The position numbers and the translations under genes are program-made. Below the pieces are notes generated by a model. It did not search any database. It was not told the origin of the DNA and worked only from the letters and a program-made list of their open reading frames with translations. Shown piece after piece: positions 44,012-52,522 of a stretch of DNA of 64,000 bases (position 1 is its first letter; each line of letters starts with the position of its first letter). Origin of the DNA: Ferrovibrio terrae (GTDB lineage Bacteria; Pseudomonadota; Alphaproteobacteria; Ferrovibrionales; Ferrovibrionaceae); NCBI RefSeq assembly GCF_007197755.1, contig NZ_CP041636.1, positions 2,082,001 through 2,146,000 on the forward strand, given 5' to 3'.

Positions 44012-44872
44012 TCATGCAATCTTGCGATGGATGTTACGGCCCAGCAGTTTGAACCGTTCGGTGATACCGAACAGGTTTTCCGAATGACCGATATAGAGGA
44101 AACCGCCCGGCGCCAGCAGGTTGGCGTAGCGGTCGAACAGCACGCGCTGCGTGTCCTTGTCGAAATAGATCACGACATTGCGGCAGAAAATGACGTCGAA
44201 CGGGCCCTTCATCGGCCAGTGGGCGACGAGGTTGAGGTGCTTGAAACTGATCAGGTTGCGCGCCTCTTCGGCCATGCGCACCTTGTCCTCACCATAGGGT
44301 TCGAAATACTTGCGCGGGATATCGGCGGGCATGCCTTCCAGCGCGGCGGCCGGATAGATGCCTGCGGTGCCGCGGCGAACCATTTCGGTGTCGATGTCGG
44401 TGGCGAGGATTTTGGCATCCCACTGCTTGATGTCGGGCATCGAGCGCAGCAGCGTGATCGCTGTGGAATAGGGCTCTTCACCCGACGAGCAGCCGGCCGA
44501 CCAGATGCGCAGACGGCGGCCCTGGCTCACGGCGCGGGCGCGGATTTCCTGCAGCGCGGTGGTGGCGAGATGCTCGAAATGGTGATTCTCGCGGAAGAAC
44601 TTGGTCAGGTTGGTGGTCAGCGCGTTCAGCGTGGTGCCCAGCTCGTCGCCGCCGGCATCCGAGCCGATGAATTCGATATACTCGCGGAAGCCGTTCATGC
44701 CCAGCTTGCGCAGCCGCTTGGCCAGGCGCGCATAGACCATGTTGTGCTTGGTCGGCCCCAGTTCGATGCCGGTCTTTTCCTTCAGCATCGCGCGCAGATA
44801 GTCGTAGTCGCTGGCCGAGAAAGCGAATTCCCGGTCTTCGGCCGTCGGACTGTCGGTTGTGCGGGTTGCCAT
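44012..44872 (-). CDS. cheR: Chemotaxis protein methyltransferase CheR
   Basis: A 286-residue S-adenosylmethionine-dependent methyltransferase of chemoreceptor glutamates. The N-terminal helical domain has FSASDYDYLRAMLKEKTGIEL, NALTTNLTKFFRENHHFEHL is the conserved substrate segment, IWSAGCSSGEEPYSTAI binds the cofactor and DVIFCRNVVIYFDKDTQ is typical. It lies between cheW and cheB with short gaps. Confidence 0.96.
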   Translation of the reverse strand: MATRTTDSPTAEDREFAFSASDYDYLRAMLKEKTGIELGPTKHNMVYARLAKRLRKLGMNGFREYIEFIGSDAGGDELGTTLNALTTNLTKFFRENHHFEHLATTALQEIRARAVSQGRRLRIWSAGCSSGEEPYSTAITLLRSMPDIKQWDAKILATDIDTEMVRRGTAGIYPAAALEGMPADIPRKYFEPYGEDKVRMAEEARNLISFKHLNLVAHWPMKGPFDVIFCRNVVIYFDKDTQRVLFDRYANLLAPGGFLYIGHSENLFGITERFKLLGRNIHRKIA

Positions 44873-44881
44873 GTTCGGAAA

Positions 44882-45403
44882 TCAGGCCGCCGCTTCGCTC
44901 GGACCGGTCAGCAACGGCTTGCCGGTGGAGTCGGCGGCTTCAAGCATCCGGCCGGAGAACATGCGCTCCAGGCCGATCAGGCCGACCATGCGGTCGCCGA
45001 CCGTGATCAGGCCTTCCATGAAGCCCAGGCCGCTGACCTGTTCCATGTCGGGCATCGGCCGGATTTCATCTTCGTTGATCGTGATGATGTCTGACACCGC
45101 GTCGACTAGGATGCCGACGATGCGCGAGGAGACCGAGACGATGATGACGACGTTGTATTTGGTCGGTTCGGTGCGCGGCATGCCGAAGCGGGCGCGCAGG
45201 TCGAAAATCGGCACGATGGCGCCGCGCATGTTGATCACGCCGCGCACCACTTCCGGGGTGTTCGGCAGCGGCGTGGTCTCGGACCAGGCGCGGATTTCGC
45301 GCACCGCCATGATGTCGACGCCATATTCCTCGTTGCCGACCGTGAACGACACAAGCTGTACCGTGCGGGTGGAGCGGGCGGCCTGTTCTGCTGCGGTTGC
45401 CAT
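44882..45403 (-). CDS. cheW: Chemotaxis adaptor CheW
   Basis: A 173-residue adaptor coupling CheA to chemoreceptors. VQLVSFTVGNEEYGVDIMAVREI, TPEVVRGVINMRGAIVPIFDLR and VSGLGFMEGLITVGDRMV are family hallmarks. It is slightly longer than E. coli CheW because of an Ala/Thr-rich N-terminus. It starts 18 bases downstream of cheA. Confidence 0.95.
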   Translation of the reverse strand: MATAAEQAARSTRTVQLVSFTVGNEEYGVDIMAVREIRAWSETTPLPNTPEVVRGVINMRGAIVPIFDLRARFGMPRTEPTKYNVVIIVSVSSRIVGILVDAVSDIITINEDEIRPMPDMEQVSGLGFMEGLITVGDRMVGLIGLERMFSGRMLEAADSTGKPLLTGPSEAAA

Positions 45404-45421
45404 GGAAAGGCCCTCCTGGGG

Positions 45422-47638
45422 TTACGCTGCCGGTGCGGTCAGGCGCGGCGGATTGCGCCCCTGGCCTTCATGTTCGGCGATGTGCTTGATGCCCGCGACA
45501 TCGAGAATGAGCGACACGCGGCCGTTGCCAAGGATGGTGGCTGCGCCAACGCCGCGGATCGGATCGAAATTCTCTTCCAGGCTTTTGATAACCACCTGCT
45601 GCTGGCCGATGATCTCGTCCACCACCAGGCCCATCTTCGAACTGTCTTCCATCTCGACGATGATCACGAGCGCCTTGGTCGGGTCGTTGATGCCGCTCGG
45701 CACCTTGAAGATGCGATGCAGGTAAACCAGCGGCACGTACTCGCCACGGATCCGCAGCAGTTCGCTCTGGTTGGCCACCACGTTGATCTGGTCCTTTTCG
45801 GGACGCAGGCTTTCCACGATGTTGGCGAGCGGCAGGATGTAGGATTGCACGCCGACCTTGAGCACCATGCCATCCAGTACGGCGAGGGTAAGCGGCAGGG
45901 TCAGGATGAAACTCGATCCCTGGCCGGGGCGCGACTGGATATGCACGCGGCCGCCGAGCGACTGGATGTTCTGGCGCACCACGTCCATGCCGACGCCGCG
46001 GCCGGAGATGTTCGACACCGTGTCCGCCGTCGAGAAACCGGGCAGGAAGATCAGGTTGTCGATTTCCTCGTTGCTGAGAGTGGCATCGGGAGCGACCAGC
46101 TTCTTCTCGATCGCCTTCTTCATGACCTTTTCGCGATTGATGCCGCGGCCATCGTCGGTGATTTCGATGACGATGCGGCCGCCGCGCTGGTCAGCCGAGA
46201 CATGGATCACGCCTTCCGGCGGCTTGCCCGCAGCGGTGCGGTCTTCCGGCGTTTCGATGCCATGATCGCAGGAATTACGGATCATATGGGTGAGCGGATC
46301 GCCGAGTTGCTCGATCACCGTCTTGTCGATCTCGGTATTCTCGCCGCTCATGTCGAGGCGGATTTTCTTGTTGGTCAGCATCGCCAGCTCGCGCACCAGA
46401 CGTGGCAGGCGGGCAAAAACGCTTTTGACCGGCTGAGCGCGCATCGCCATCACGCTTTCCTGCAGATCGCGGATGTGATGCGACAGTTCGGCCAGGCCGT
46501 TGGCGAGTTCAGGATGCTGGTCAGCGTGCAGATGCTCGGTCTGCTGCGCGATCATGGCATGCGTGATCACCAGCTCGCCGACCATGTTGACCAGCTTGTC
46601 GACGCGGTCGAGATCGACGCGGATCGAACGTACCGCCTTGGTGTCGCCGCCACCGCCGCCAGCACCACCGCCCGCTTCCGCCTTGGCGGCAGCGGGTTTG
46701 GGCGCGGCAGTCGCTTCGGCCTTTGGCGCCGCCGCGGCAGCGGGCGCTGCGGCCTGCTTGGGCGCGGCTTCAGCGACGGGTTCCGGCTCGTCCTCAGCTT
46801 CGGCAACCGCAGGCTCTGCGGCGGCATCTGGCGGATTCAGGCAGGTGATCTCAAGGTCGCAATCATCCAGCACGAATTCGAAGACATCCTTGATCGCCTG
46901 TTCGCCGCGATCGGTCTCGATGTCGAATTCCCACTTGATATAGGCGCCTTCGGGCTGAATCTGGTCCAGCGGCGGGATGGCATCGGCGTTGGCGCGGGCG
47001 ATGAAGCTGCCGAGTTCGCGCAATTCGCGGATCAGGATCAGCGGCTCGTTGGCGCGCTGGTACAGCGCATCGCGCGGCGCGAATTTAACAAGATATTTCA
47101 GCAGCGGCACCTTGGCGGCGGCGGCAGGCGCCGGTTCCGGCGCCTTCGCCGGTGCAGGCTCGTCCATCAGGGCGTCAGCGCCGCCGGCAGCAAGCTGCGC
47201 ATCCAGCGCCGCCATTGCCTCGTCGGCGGCATGCGGATCGGCATTCACCCCCACCGTGGCGGCCATGTCGATCAGCGACTTGCGGCCATCGCTCTCGTGT
47301 TCGGCTGGCAGTTCGGTGCCGGTCTGCGCCGCCTTCACCAGGTCGGACAGGATGTCGGCGCAATGCAGCACGACCAGCACGGAATCCGGGGTCGGCTCCA
47401 GCCGGCCGTCGCGCATCAGGTCGAGCACGGTTTCGAAGATATGCGCGAACGCGACCAGGCGTTCGAAGCCGAAGGCGCCGGCGCCGCCCTTGATGGAATG
47501 GATGGCGCGGAATACGGCATTCAGCGTGCCGTTGTCGCCCTCGCCCGCCTGAAGCGCCATCAGATGGCCTTCGAGGTCGCCGAGCAACTCCTCGCATTCG
47601 GAGAAGAAAGTCTGTTTGAATTGGGCTAGATCATCCAT
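45422..47638 (-). CDS. cheA: Chemotaxis histidine kinase CheA
   Basis: A 738-residue kinase with P1-P5 layout. P1 has phospho-His47 in AIHSIKGGAGAFG. An internal region about 160-280 may be a P2-like or second modulatory domain. A long Ala/Pro/Lys and Gly-rich linker follows (about 285-330). P3 dimerisation includes VDKLVNMVGELVITHAMI, P4 has HMIRNSCDHGIE (N-box) and GRGVGMDVVR, and P5 ends the protein like CheW. It phosphorylates CheY and CheB. It lies between cheY and cheW in the operon. Confidence 0.96.
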   Translation of the reverse strand: MDDLAQFKQTFFSECEELLGDLEGHLMALQAGEGDNGTLNAVFRAIHSIKGGAGAFGFERLVAFAHIFETVLDLMRDGRLEPTPDSVLVVLHCADILSDLVKAAQTGTELPAEHESDGRKSLIDMAATVGVNADPHAADEAMAALDAQLAAGGADALMDEPAPAKAPEPAPAAAAKVPLLKYLVKFAPRDALYQRANEPLILIRELRELGSFIARANADAIPPLDQIQPEGAYIKWEFDIETDRGEQAIKDVFEFVLDDCDLEITCLNPPDAAAEPAVAEAEDEPEPVAEAAPKQAAAPAAAAAPKAEATAAPKPAAAKAEAGGGAGGGGGDTKAVRSIRVDLDRVDKLVNMVGELVITHAMIAQQTEHLHADQHPELANGLAELSHHIRDLQESVMAMRAQPVKSVFARLPRLVRELAMLTNKKIRLDMSGENTEIDKTVIEQLGDPLTHMIRNSCDHGIETPEDRTAAGKPPEGVIHVSADQRGGRIVIEITDDGRGINREKVMKKAIEKKLVAPDATLSNEEIDNLIFLPGFSTADTVSNISGRGVGMDVVRQNIQSLGGRVHIQSRPGQGSSFILTLPLTLAVLDGMVLKVGVQSYILPLANIVESLRPEKDQINVVANQSELLRIRGEYVPLVYLHRIFKVPSGINDPTKALVIIVEMEDSSKMGLVVDEIIGQQQVVIKSLEENFDPIRGVGAATILGNGRVSLILDVAGIKHIAEHEGQGRNPPRLTAPAA

Positions 47639-47683
47639 GGGGCGCGTCCTGCTTCTGCTCCGCGTCGCCGTTCCGCCGGCCCG

Positions 47684-48049
47684 TTACGGGCTGACCTTGC
47701 GGATCACTTCCAGCAGTTTGCCCGGGTCGAACGGTTTGACGATCCAGCCGGTGGCACCCGCGCTGCGACCCTCTTCCTTCTTGGACTGGCTGCTTTCGGT
47801 GGTAAGAATCAGAACCGGCGTCGCCTTGTTCTTCGGCTTCTTGCGCAGTTCCTTGATGAAGGTGATGCCGTCCATCACGGGCATGTTGATGTCGGTGATG
47901 ATGACGTCGACGGTATTGGCTTCCAGCAGGTCGAGACCTTCCTGGCCATTCTCGCCCTGAATGACTTCAAAACCACCCTGCTTCAGCGCGAATTGCAGCA
48001 TCTGCAGCATGGTCTTCGAGTCGTCGACAGTGAGAACGCGCTTGGTCAT
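47684..48049 (-). CDS. cheY: Chemotaxis response regulator CheY
   Basis: A 121-residue receiver. TKRVLTVDDSKTMLQML contains the acidic pair, DVIITDINMPVMDG the phospho-acceptor, LILTTESSQ the threonine and WIVKPFDPGKLLEVIRK the lysine. ATG at 48049 overlaps the STAS stop as ATGA. Being directly before cheA it is the best candidate for the motor-binding CheY. Confidence 0.93.
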   Translation of the reverse strand: MTKRVLTVDDSKTMLQMLQFALKQGGFEVIQGENGQEGLDLLEANTVDVIITDINMPVMDGITFIKELRKKPKNKATPVLILTTESSQSKKEEGRSAGATGWIVKPFDPGKLLEVIRKVSP

Positions 48050-48360
48050 GTCTGTACCGGCCATTTCATGAGATACGAGAAGAGGCCCAGGTCGTCGAAG
48101 GCGCTCACGAAGGCATCGCTGGGCGATTTCACGACGAAGGGAATGCCATGCTGTTCCATATGCTGGGCAGCCGACAGCAGGATCTGCACGCAGGGGGTCG
48201 ACAGGCGCTCGACGGGCGCTGCGTCGATCACCACCTTGCCGCCCTGCGCCATCATCTCGTGCAGGCTGTGCAGCAGCGGCTCGGCGGCGCGCAAATCCAT
48301 GCTGGCCACCAGGCCGAGCTGGCTCGCATCGTCGGTCTTCGTAACCGTGAACGGTTCCAT
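48046..48360 (-). CDS. STAS-domain protein at head of the che operon
   Basis: A 104-residue STAS protein (SpoIIAA/anti-sigma-antagonist fold). Recognisable strands are LGLVASMDLRAAEPLLHSL and GKVVIDAAPVERLSTPCVQIL, where the serine in LSTPC is at the position usually phosphorylated. ATG at 48360 has GGGGGAG upstream. STAS proteins open several che operons in proteobacteria, with a partner usually in the receptor-kinase array. Its phosphorylation partner is not obvious here. Confidence 0.85.
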   Translation of the reverse strand: MEPFTVTKTDDASQLGLVASMDLRAAEPLLHSLHEMMAQGGKVVIDAAPVERLSTPCVQILLSAAQHMEQHGIPFVVKSPSDAFVSAFDDLGLFSYLMKWPVQT

Positions 48361-48484
48361 CAACTCCCCCACAGCACCCGCAGAGCGAGCGCTGACCGCC
48401 CCCATATCGGCAGTCGTAAACCTTTATCTGCGCGAGCCTAGCCGAGGGCCCGGCGCGACGGAAGGGGGATGCTTCGGGGGTTAT

Positions 48485-48535
48485 TAAAAAACCACATGCC
48501 TATCGGCACTTCGGCTCACCCAAAGGGCTGAGCCG
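48485..48535 (-). terminator. Probable minus-strand terminator/hairpins before the che operon
   Basis: On the minus strand CGGCTCA and TGAGCCG pair around CCC-TTT-GGG, directly after the stop of the 48537 gene. A second small hairpin TGCC-GATA-GGCA follows, then TTTTTT. This separates the upstream uncharacterised gene from the STAS-che transcript. Confidence 0.6.
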
Positions 48536-48536
48536 G

Positions 48537-48995
48537 TTACTGGTTGCGGCCCAGATCGATGGTGGCGAGGCTCTGCGCCCGCATGGCCAGCTTGATTTCG
48601 TGATAACGCTGGCGGAGCTCCTGGCGGGTGCCGCCGGCGAGCTGGAACATCATGATGATGGCGCTTTCCAGGTCATCGGCGCAGCGGCCGATGCTGTCGA
48701 GATCGCCGTCGGCCATCTCGGTTTCGCCGAGCTGACGCAGATAATCCGCGATCCACAGGGAATGAACCGCAAGTTGCGAAAGCGACTGGCCCTGGAAGCG
48801 GGTTTCGGTGTTGAAGCGTTCGCTGATCCGGGGCAGGCGCGCCACCGGCGGAGCCGGCTCGATATCCTCGGCCTCGACGTCGATGATGGCATCGTCGGAC
48901 GGCCCATAGCCGAAGCCCGCCCCATGACTGTAGGCGGCATCGTCCTGACCGTAATCCCGGTCGTGTTCTGCGAACAACCCTTGATCGAGATCCAC
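48537..48995 (-). CDS. Uncharacterised che-locus protein
   Basis: A 152-residue acidic protein I cannot assign. The first 50 residues are Asp/Tyr/Gly-rich (EHDRDYGQDDAAYSHGAGF) and probably disordered. The rest is helical (SLSQLAVHSLWIADYLRQLGETE, DDLESAIIMMFQLAGGTRQELRQRYHEIKL). Its position between the HPt-like gene and the che operon on the same strand suggests a function in chemotaxis signalling or array assembly. Confidence 0.7.
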   Translation of the reverse strand: MDLDQGLFAEHDRDYGQDDAAYSHGAGFGYGPSDDAIIDVEAEDIEPAPPVARLPRISERFNTETRFQGQSLSQLAVHSLWIADYLRQLGETEMADGDLDSIGRCADDLESAIIMMFQLAGGTRQELRQRYHEIKLAMRAQSLATIDLGRNQ

Positions 48996-49190
48996 GGGTG
49001 TTCCAATCCCTGAAGGCAGAATCTGGCATGACGAATCGGCGCCTGGTCCGATTCGGTTTCAACTTACCTGCCACGATTCGGGGGGTCAAGGAGAACCGCT
49101 AGATGACGGGGTTCAGCCCAGAGTCAACACAATCCGTTGGGGTTAGGCGGATTTCCGGCTCAGATGGTCGCCACAGCGGAGCGGGGCGGT

Positions 49191-49727
49191 TCAGCCGCCG
49201 ATGCGGGCACCGGTCTTGAGCACCACTTTTTCCAGGCCCGACACCAGTTCGCGGCCGATGGCCCCGCCGTCGCCGCTGATCTTCTGGCTCAGCACGACAT
49301 AAAGCGCGTCGATATGCGGCGACACCACGGCGGTACTGACCTTGGCACCTTCGGTATTCAGGCAATGTTCGAGATAGTTGCTCAGGTAATGCGTGATCGT
49401 GGTGACCAGCGGATAGCCGAAGGTGCCGCCCAGGCCCTTCATGTCCCAGCAGATGCGCAGCATCTTTTTGACGCTGTCCGGGGAATCGAGGTCGGTCGCT
49501 TTGAGTTCCTCGAAGGAGGCGCGCATGCGGCCGAGATCGTCATCGGCCCATTTCGCATACATCTTGTGGCCGAGCACCTGTACGGCGATCTCGGCTTCCT
49601 TGATGGCTTCCTTGTCGATGCCACCGCCGCCTACCTTCATTTTGAGGTAATTGGGCGGGGTGACGAATTCCGCACCCTTGGAGGGTTTGGACGCGCCATC
49701 CGTCTTTGCGCTGTCGTTGTCGGCCAT
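49191..49727 (-). CDS. HPt-like helical protein lacking the phospho-histidine
   Basis: A 178-residue protein. The segment MLRICWDMKGLGGTFGYPLVTTITHYLSNYLE (about 89-120, quoted in parts: ICWDMKGLGGTFGYP) aligns with the HPt helix of the local CheA (AIHSIKGGAGAFGFE). The conserved KG and GxFG are kept, but the phosphorylated histidine corresponds to Trp94. Residues 1-40 are low complexity. It is probably a degenerate HPt protein that binds a receiver without taking a phosphate. ATG at 49727 is chosen over a frame open from 49781. Confidence 0.72.
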   Translation of the reverse strand: MADNDSAKTDGASKPSKGAEFVTPPNYLKMKVGGGGIDKEAIKEAEIAVQVLGHKMYAKWADDDLGRMRASFEELKATDLDSPDSVKKMLRICWDMKGLGGTFGYPLVTTITHYLSNYLEHCLNTEGAKVSTAVVSPHIDALYVVLSQKISGDGGAIGRELVSGLEKVVLKTGARIGG

Positions 49728-49835
49728 TCTAGCTTTCAAAGCTCCCGCAGCGGCGTAACAGCCGTGCAATACCACAGGCAAAGTAAACGTCCCGTTTCAC
49801 AGCCGCAACCGAATACATACTGATCCTTACAAAGA

Positions 49836-50351
49836 CTAGAACAGTTCGACGTCGCTCTTGGCTGCGATTGTGGGAGCACTGCGGCCTGCATCCTCAGATG
49901 GAGCGCCGAGCAGGTAATGCTGGAAATGCGCCCGCACCTGTTCCAGCGTCTGGCTGGCAATGAGGCCTTCGCCCCAGCCTGCCGCACGTTCGGTCAGGCG
50001 CGGCGCCCAGTCGCGGCCCGACTGGTCGCGGATGATGTCCTCGACATACCGGAGTGCGTTGATCAGATGCTGCTGGCGCTGGCTGCGCAGGTCGTCGCCC
50101 TGCATCAGCGCGATGGCTTCGCCCATGAGAGGCGAGCCCGGCATCTGGCTGCCAAGCTCGACCAGTTTGGCGGCAAAGGCCTGGCCATTGGCGTTCTGCG
50201 CCTTCTGCAGGTCCTCGACCTCTTCTTTCAGGGCGAGCAGCACCAGCGCGATGAAATCCAGCAATTCGCGCGAACCGGCAGGGCTGATGCCCTCCGTGCT
50301 GCCCGATTGTGTAGTGTGATTATCCCTCGGCAATGCCCGAGCCTTCCCCAT
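49836..50351 (-). CDS. CheZ/CheT-like candidate phosphatase
   Basis: A 171-residue helical protein. A long helix (LLDFIALVLLALKEEVEDLQKAQ) is followed by IALMQGDDLRSQRQQHLINALRYVEDII. The DDLRSQ segment supplies Asp87 and Gln91 with the DxxxQ spacing used by CheZ to dephosphorylate CheY, and reported for the CheZ-like CheT of Sinorhizobium. The C-terminus ends in SDVELF, short and acidic like the CheY-binding tail of CheZ. The start is uncertain: ATG at 50351 or GTG at 50387. Assignment rests on motif and context only. Confidence 0.55.
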   Translation of the reverse strand: MGKARALPRDNHTTQSGSTEGISPAGSRELLDFIALVLLALKEEVEDLQKAQNANGQAFAAKLVELGSQMPGSPLMGEAIALMQGDDLRSQRQQHLINALRYVEDIIRDQSGRDWAPRLTERAAGWGEGLIASQTLEQVRAHFQHYLLGAPSEDAGRSAPTIAAKSDVELF

Positions 50352-50626
50352 TTGCTGACTTTTGGCACAGTTCAGGCCGCTTTGCACCCGTTCTGCCGGT
50401 TGCTGTTGCGGTAATCTTTGGTCGTATCCGGTCCTCTTCGGTGGGAGTTCGCCCTTGCGGACTACGACCGGTGGTTGTTGTCAGATCTGGCCTCGCCGCC
50501 ATCCTCCCACTTTGGCCAAAACCGTTGCGAGCCGGTACTTAAAAGCCGGTAATGATGGCCAGCATACATATGCCGCTGTGGAGAAACGTGCTAACTAGCT
50601 GACTGATAAGGGGGCGACGCGCGGAT

Positions 50627-51817
50627 ATGGATCCGATCGACATCAAAGAGATGCTGCACCATCACCATCTTTGGCTGAAGGGCATGCCCAGCGGCAAGCC
50701 GGCGGATTTCGCTGGCCGCGATCTGACGGGTGCAGATTTCAGCGGCGCCGATCTGCGTCGTGCGTCATTCCGCATGGCGAAGTTGCGCGATGCCCGCCTG
50801 ACCAAGGCGCAACTCGTGCAGTGTGATCTCTTCAAGGCCGATCTCAGCGGCGCCGATCTCAGTGAAGCCGATCTCAGCCGCGCCGACCTGCGCGGCGCGA
50901 CGCTGGAAAGCGTCAACATGGCCGGCGCCAATCTCACCGGCGCGAATTTCCGCCGCGGCCTCGAACTTGGCCAGGATGCCGGCGAAGGCGTCGAAGTGCT
51001 GCGTCAGAATGTCACCGGCAGCAATTTCGCCGGCGCCACGCTGGTCGGCGTCGATGCGCTGGGCGCGGATTTCAGCGGCAGCAATCTGGCGGGTGCAAAC
51101 CTGCAGGATGCCGCACTCACCGACTGCCAGCTGGTCAGCGTCGATCTCACCGGCGCTGATCTGGCCGGCGCCACGCTGGCGAGTGCCAATCTGGTTGGCG
51201 CGGAACTGAGCGGCGCCAATCTTGCCGGCGCCACATTGCAGGGCGCCAACCTGACCGATGCGCATCTGCACGGCGTCGATCTCAGCAATGTCGAAACCTT
51301 CGGCGCCAATGTGGTGATGGCCAATATGGCCCCCGAGCCCGCATCTGCGGCACCCAAGCCGATGACCGAGGCGGAAATCCACGCCGCGCTGGCCGCTCAC
51401 AAGAGCTGGGTCGGCGGTGGCGATGGCCGCCCGGCCAACCTGCGCGGCCAGGATCTCAGCGGCTTCGATCTCGCCGGTCTCGATCTCTCGGGCATCAAGT
51501 TGCGGGGCGCGGCCCTGCGCGATGCCACGGTCGACAACACGACCTTCCAGTTCGCCGATCTCTCGGGCGCCGACATGCGCGGCTGCAGCGCGCTGGGCAC
51601 AACCTTTGCCGGCTGCAACCTGACGGGTGCCGATCTGCGCAATGGCCGGTTCAGCGGCAGCCGGTTTGCCAGCGCCGAAATCCTCTCGGGTACGGGGGAG
51701 CGGACCGGCCGTCGGATCTATACGGATTTGTCGAATGCGCGCCTGGCCGGTGCCACCTGCGACGGCGTCGACTGGGCGGATGCCATCCTCCACGACGTCA
51801 GCGGTCTTGAACCGTGA
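50627..51817 (+). CDS. Pentapeptide-repeat protein
   Basis: A 396-residue protein with two blocks of A(D/N)LxG repeats forming right-handed beta-helices, residues about 25-230 (GADLSGADLSEADLSRADL, GANLTGANF) and 270-385. Each block begins with a similar short entry segment, KPADFAGRDL and RPANLRGQDL, so the protein looks internally duplicated. A linker at 235-260 (EPASAAPKPMTEAEI) joins them. The start contains HHHH. No DNA gyrase-inhibitor signature is evident. It is divergent from the CheZ-like gene and 24 bases before cheD. Confidence 0.88.
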   Translation: MDPIDIKEMLHHHHLWLKGMPSGKPADFAGRDLTGADFSGADLRRASFRMAKLRDARLTKAQLVQCDLFKADLSGADLSEADLSRADLRGATLESVNMAGANLTGANFRRGLELGQDAGEGVEVLRQNVTGSNFAGATLVGVDALGADFSGSNLAGANLQDAALTDCQLVSVDLTGADLAGATLASANLVGAELSGANLAGATLQGANLTDAHLHGVDLSNVETFGANVVMANMAPEPASAAPKPMTEAEIHAALAAHKSWVGGGDGRPANLRGQDLSGFDLAGLDLSGIKLRGAALRDATVDNTTFQFADLSGADMRGCSALGTTFAGCNLTGADLRNGRFSGSRFASAEILSGTGERTGRRIYTDLSNARLAGATCDGVDWADAILHDVSGLEP

Positions 51818-51841
51818 CCGGCGCATAGCCATGATGATCCG

Positions 51842-52498
51842 ATGAACACCACTCCCGGCAGCATCCTGCGGCGTCCCGCCGCGACCGAGGGCAGCGCGGC
51901 TGGCCCTACGGCGGAGCGCCGGCGGTATTACGACCCGATTCTAAAAGTTAACGTGGTCCAGGTGTTCCAGGGCGATTTCTTCGTCTCCACCCGCGAGGGT
52001 GAGATGCTGGCGACAGTTTTGGGCTCTTGTGTGGCAGCCTGCATCCGCGATCCGGTGGCCGGAGTCGGCGGGATGAATCACTTCCTGCTGCCCGACAAGG
52101 GCGGCGACACCAATCCGGATTTGCCGTTCTCCGCCTCGTTGCGCTACGGTAGTTACTCGATGGAACAGTTGATCAACGGAATTCTCGGCGCTGGCGGACG
52201 GCGCGAGCGGCTGGAGGTGAAGGTCTTCGGCGGTGCCAATGTGCTGGCCGGCCTGCGCGGTATCGGCCATCAGAATGCCGACTTCGTCGAACGCTATCTG
52301 AAGGATGAAGGCTTCCGGGTCATGGGGGCCGACCTGCGCGGCACGCTGCCGCGCAAGGTTCAGTATTTCCCGGCCACCGGCGTGGTGCGCATGAAGCAGA
52401 TCGAGGATGCCAGCGCCAAGGCCGTGTTCCAGCGTGAGAGCGCCAAGAAGATCACTGCGGTGCAGACCACGGCCGGCAGCATCGAGCTGTTCGACTGA
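51842..52498 (+). CDS. cheD: Chemoreceptor glutamine deamidase CheD
   Basis: A 218-residue CheD that converts receptor glutamines to glutamates and in some species serves as an adaptation partner of CheC. Catalytic Cys63 (TVLGSCVAACI) and His80 (GGMNHFLLP) are present, with SYSMEQLINGIL and KVFGGANVL typical. A 40-residue Arg/Ala-rich N-terminus precedes the domain. It is encoded on the opposite strand to cheRB. No CheC was found. Confidence 0.95.
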   Translation: MNTTPGSILRRPAATEGSAAGPTAERRRYYDPILKVNVVQVFQGDFFVSTREGEMLATVLGSCVAACIRDPVAGVGGMNHFLLPDKGGDTNPDLPFSASLRYGSYSMEQLINGILGAGGRRERLEVKVFGGANVLAGLRGIGHQNADFVERYLKDEGFRVMGADLRGTLPRKVQYFPATGVVRMKQIEDASAKAVFQRESAKKITAVQTTAGSIELFD

Positions 52499-52522
52499 GG
52501 CTGGCTTACAGAGCACCGTTCC

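Noticed and set aside
45470-47629. 719-codon open frame antisense to cheA
   Set aside because: CheA on the minus strand has all five domains; the antisense frame has shadow composition.
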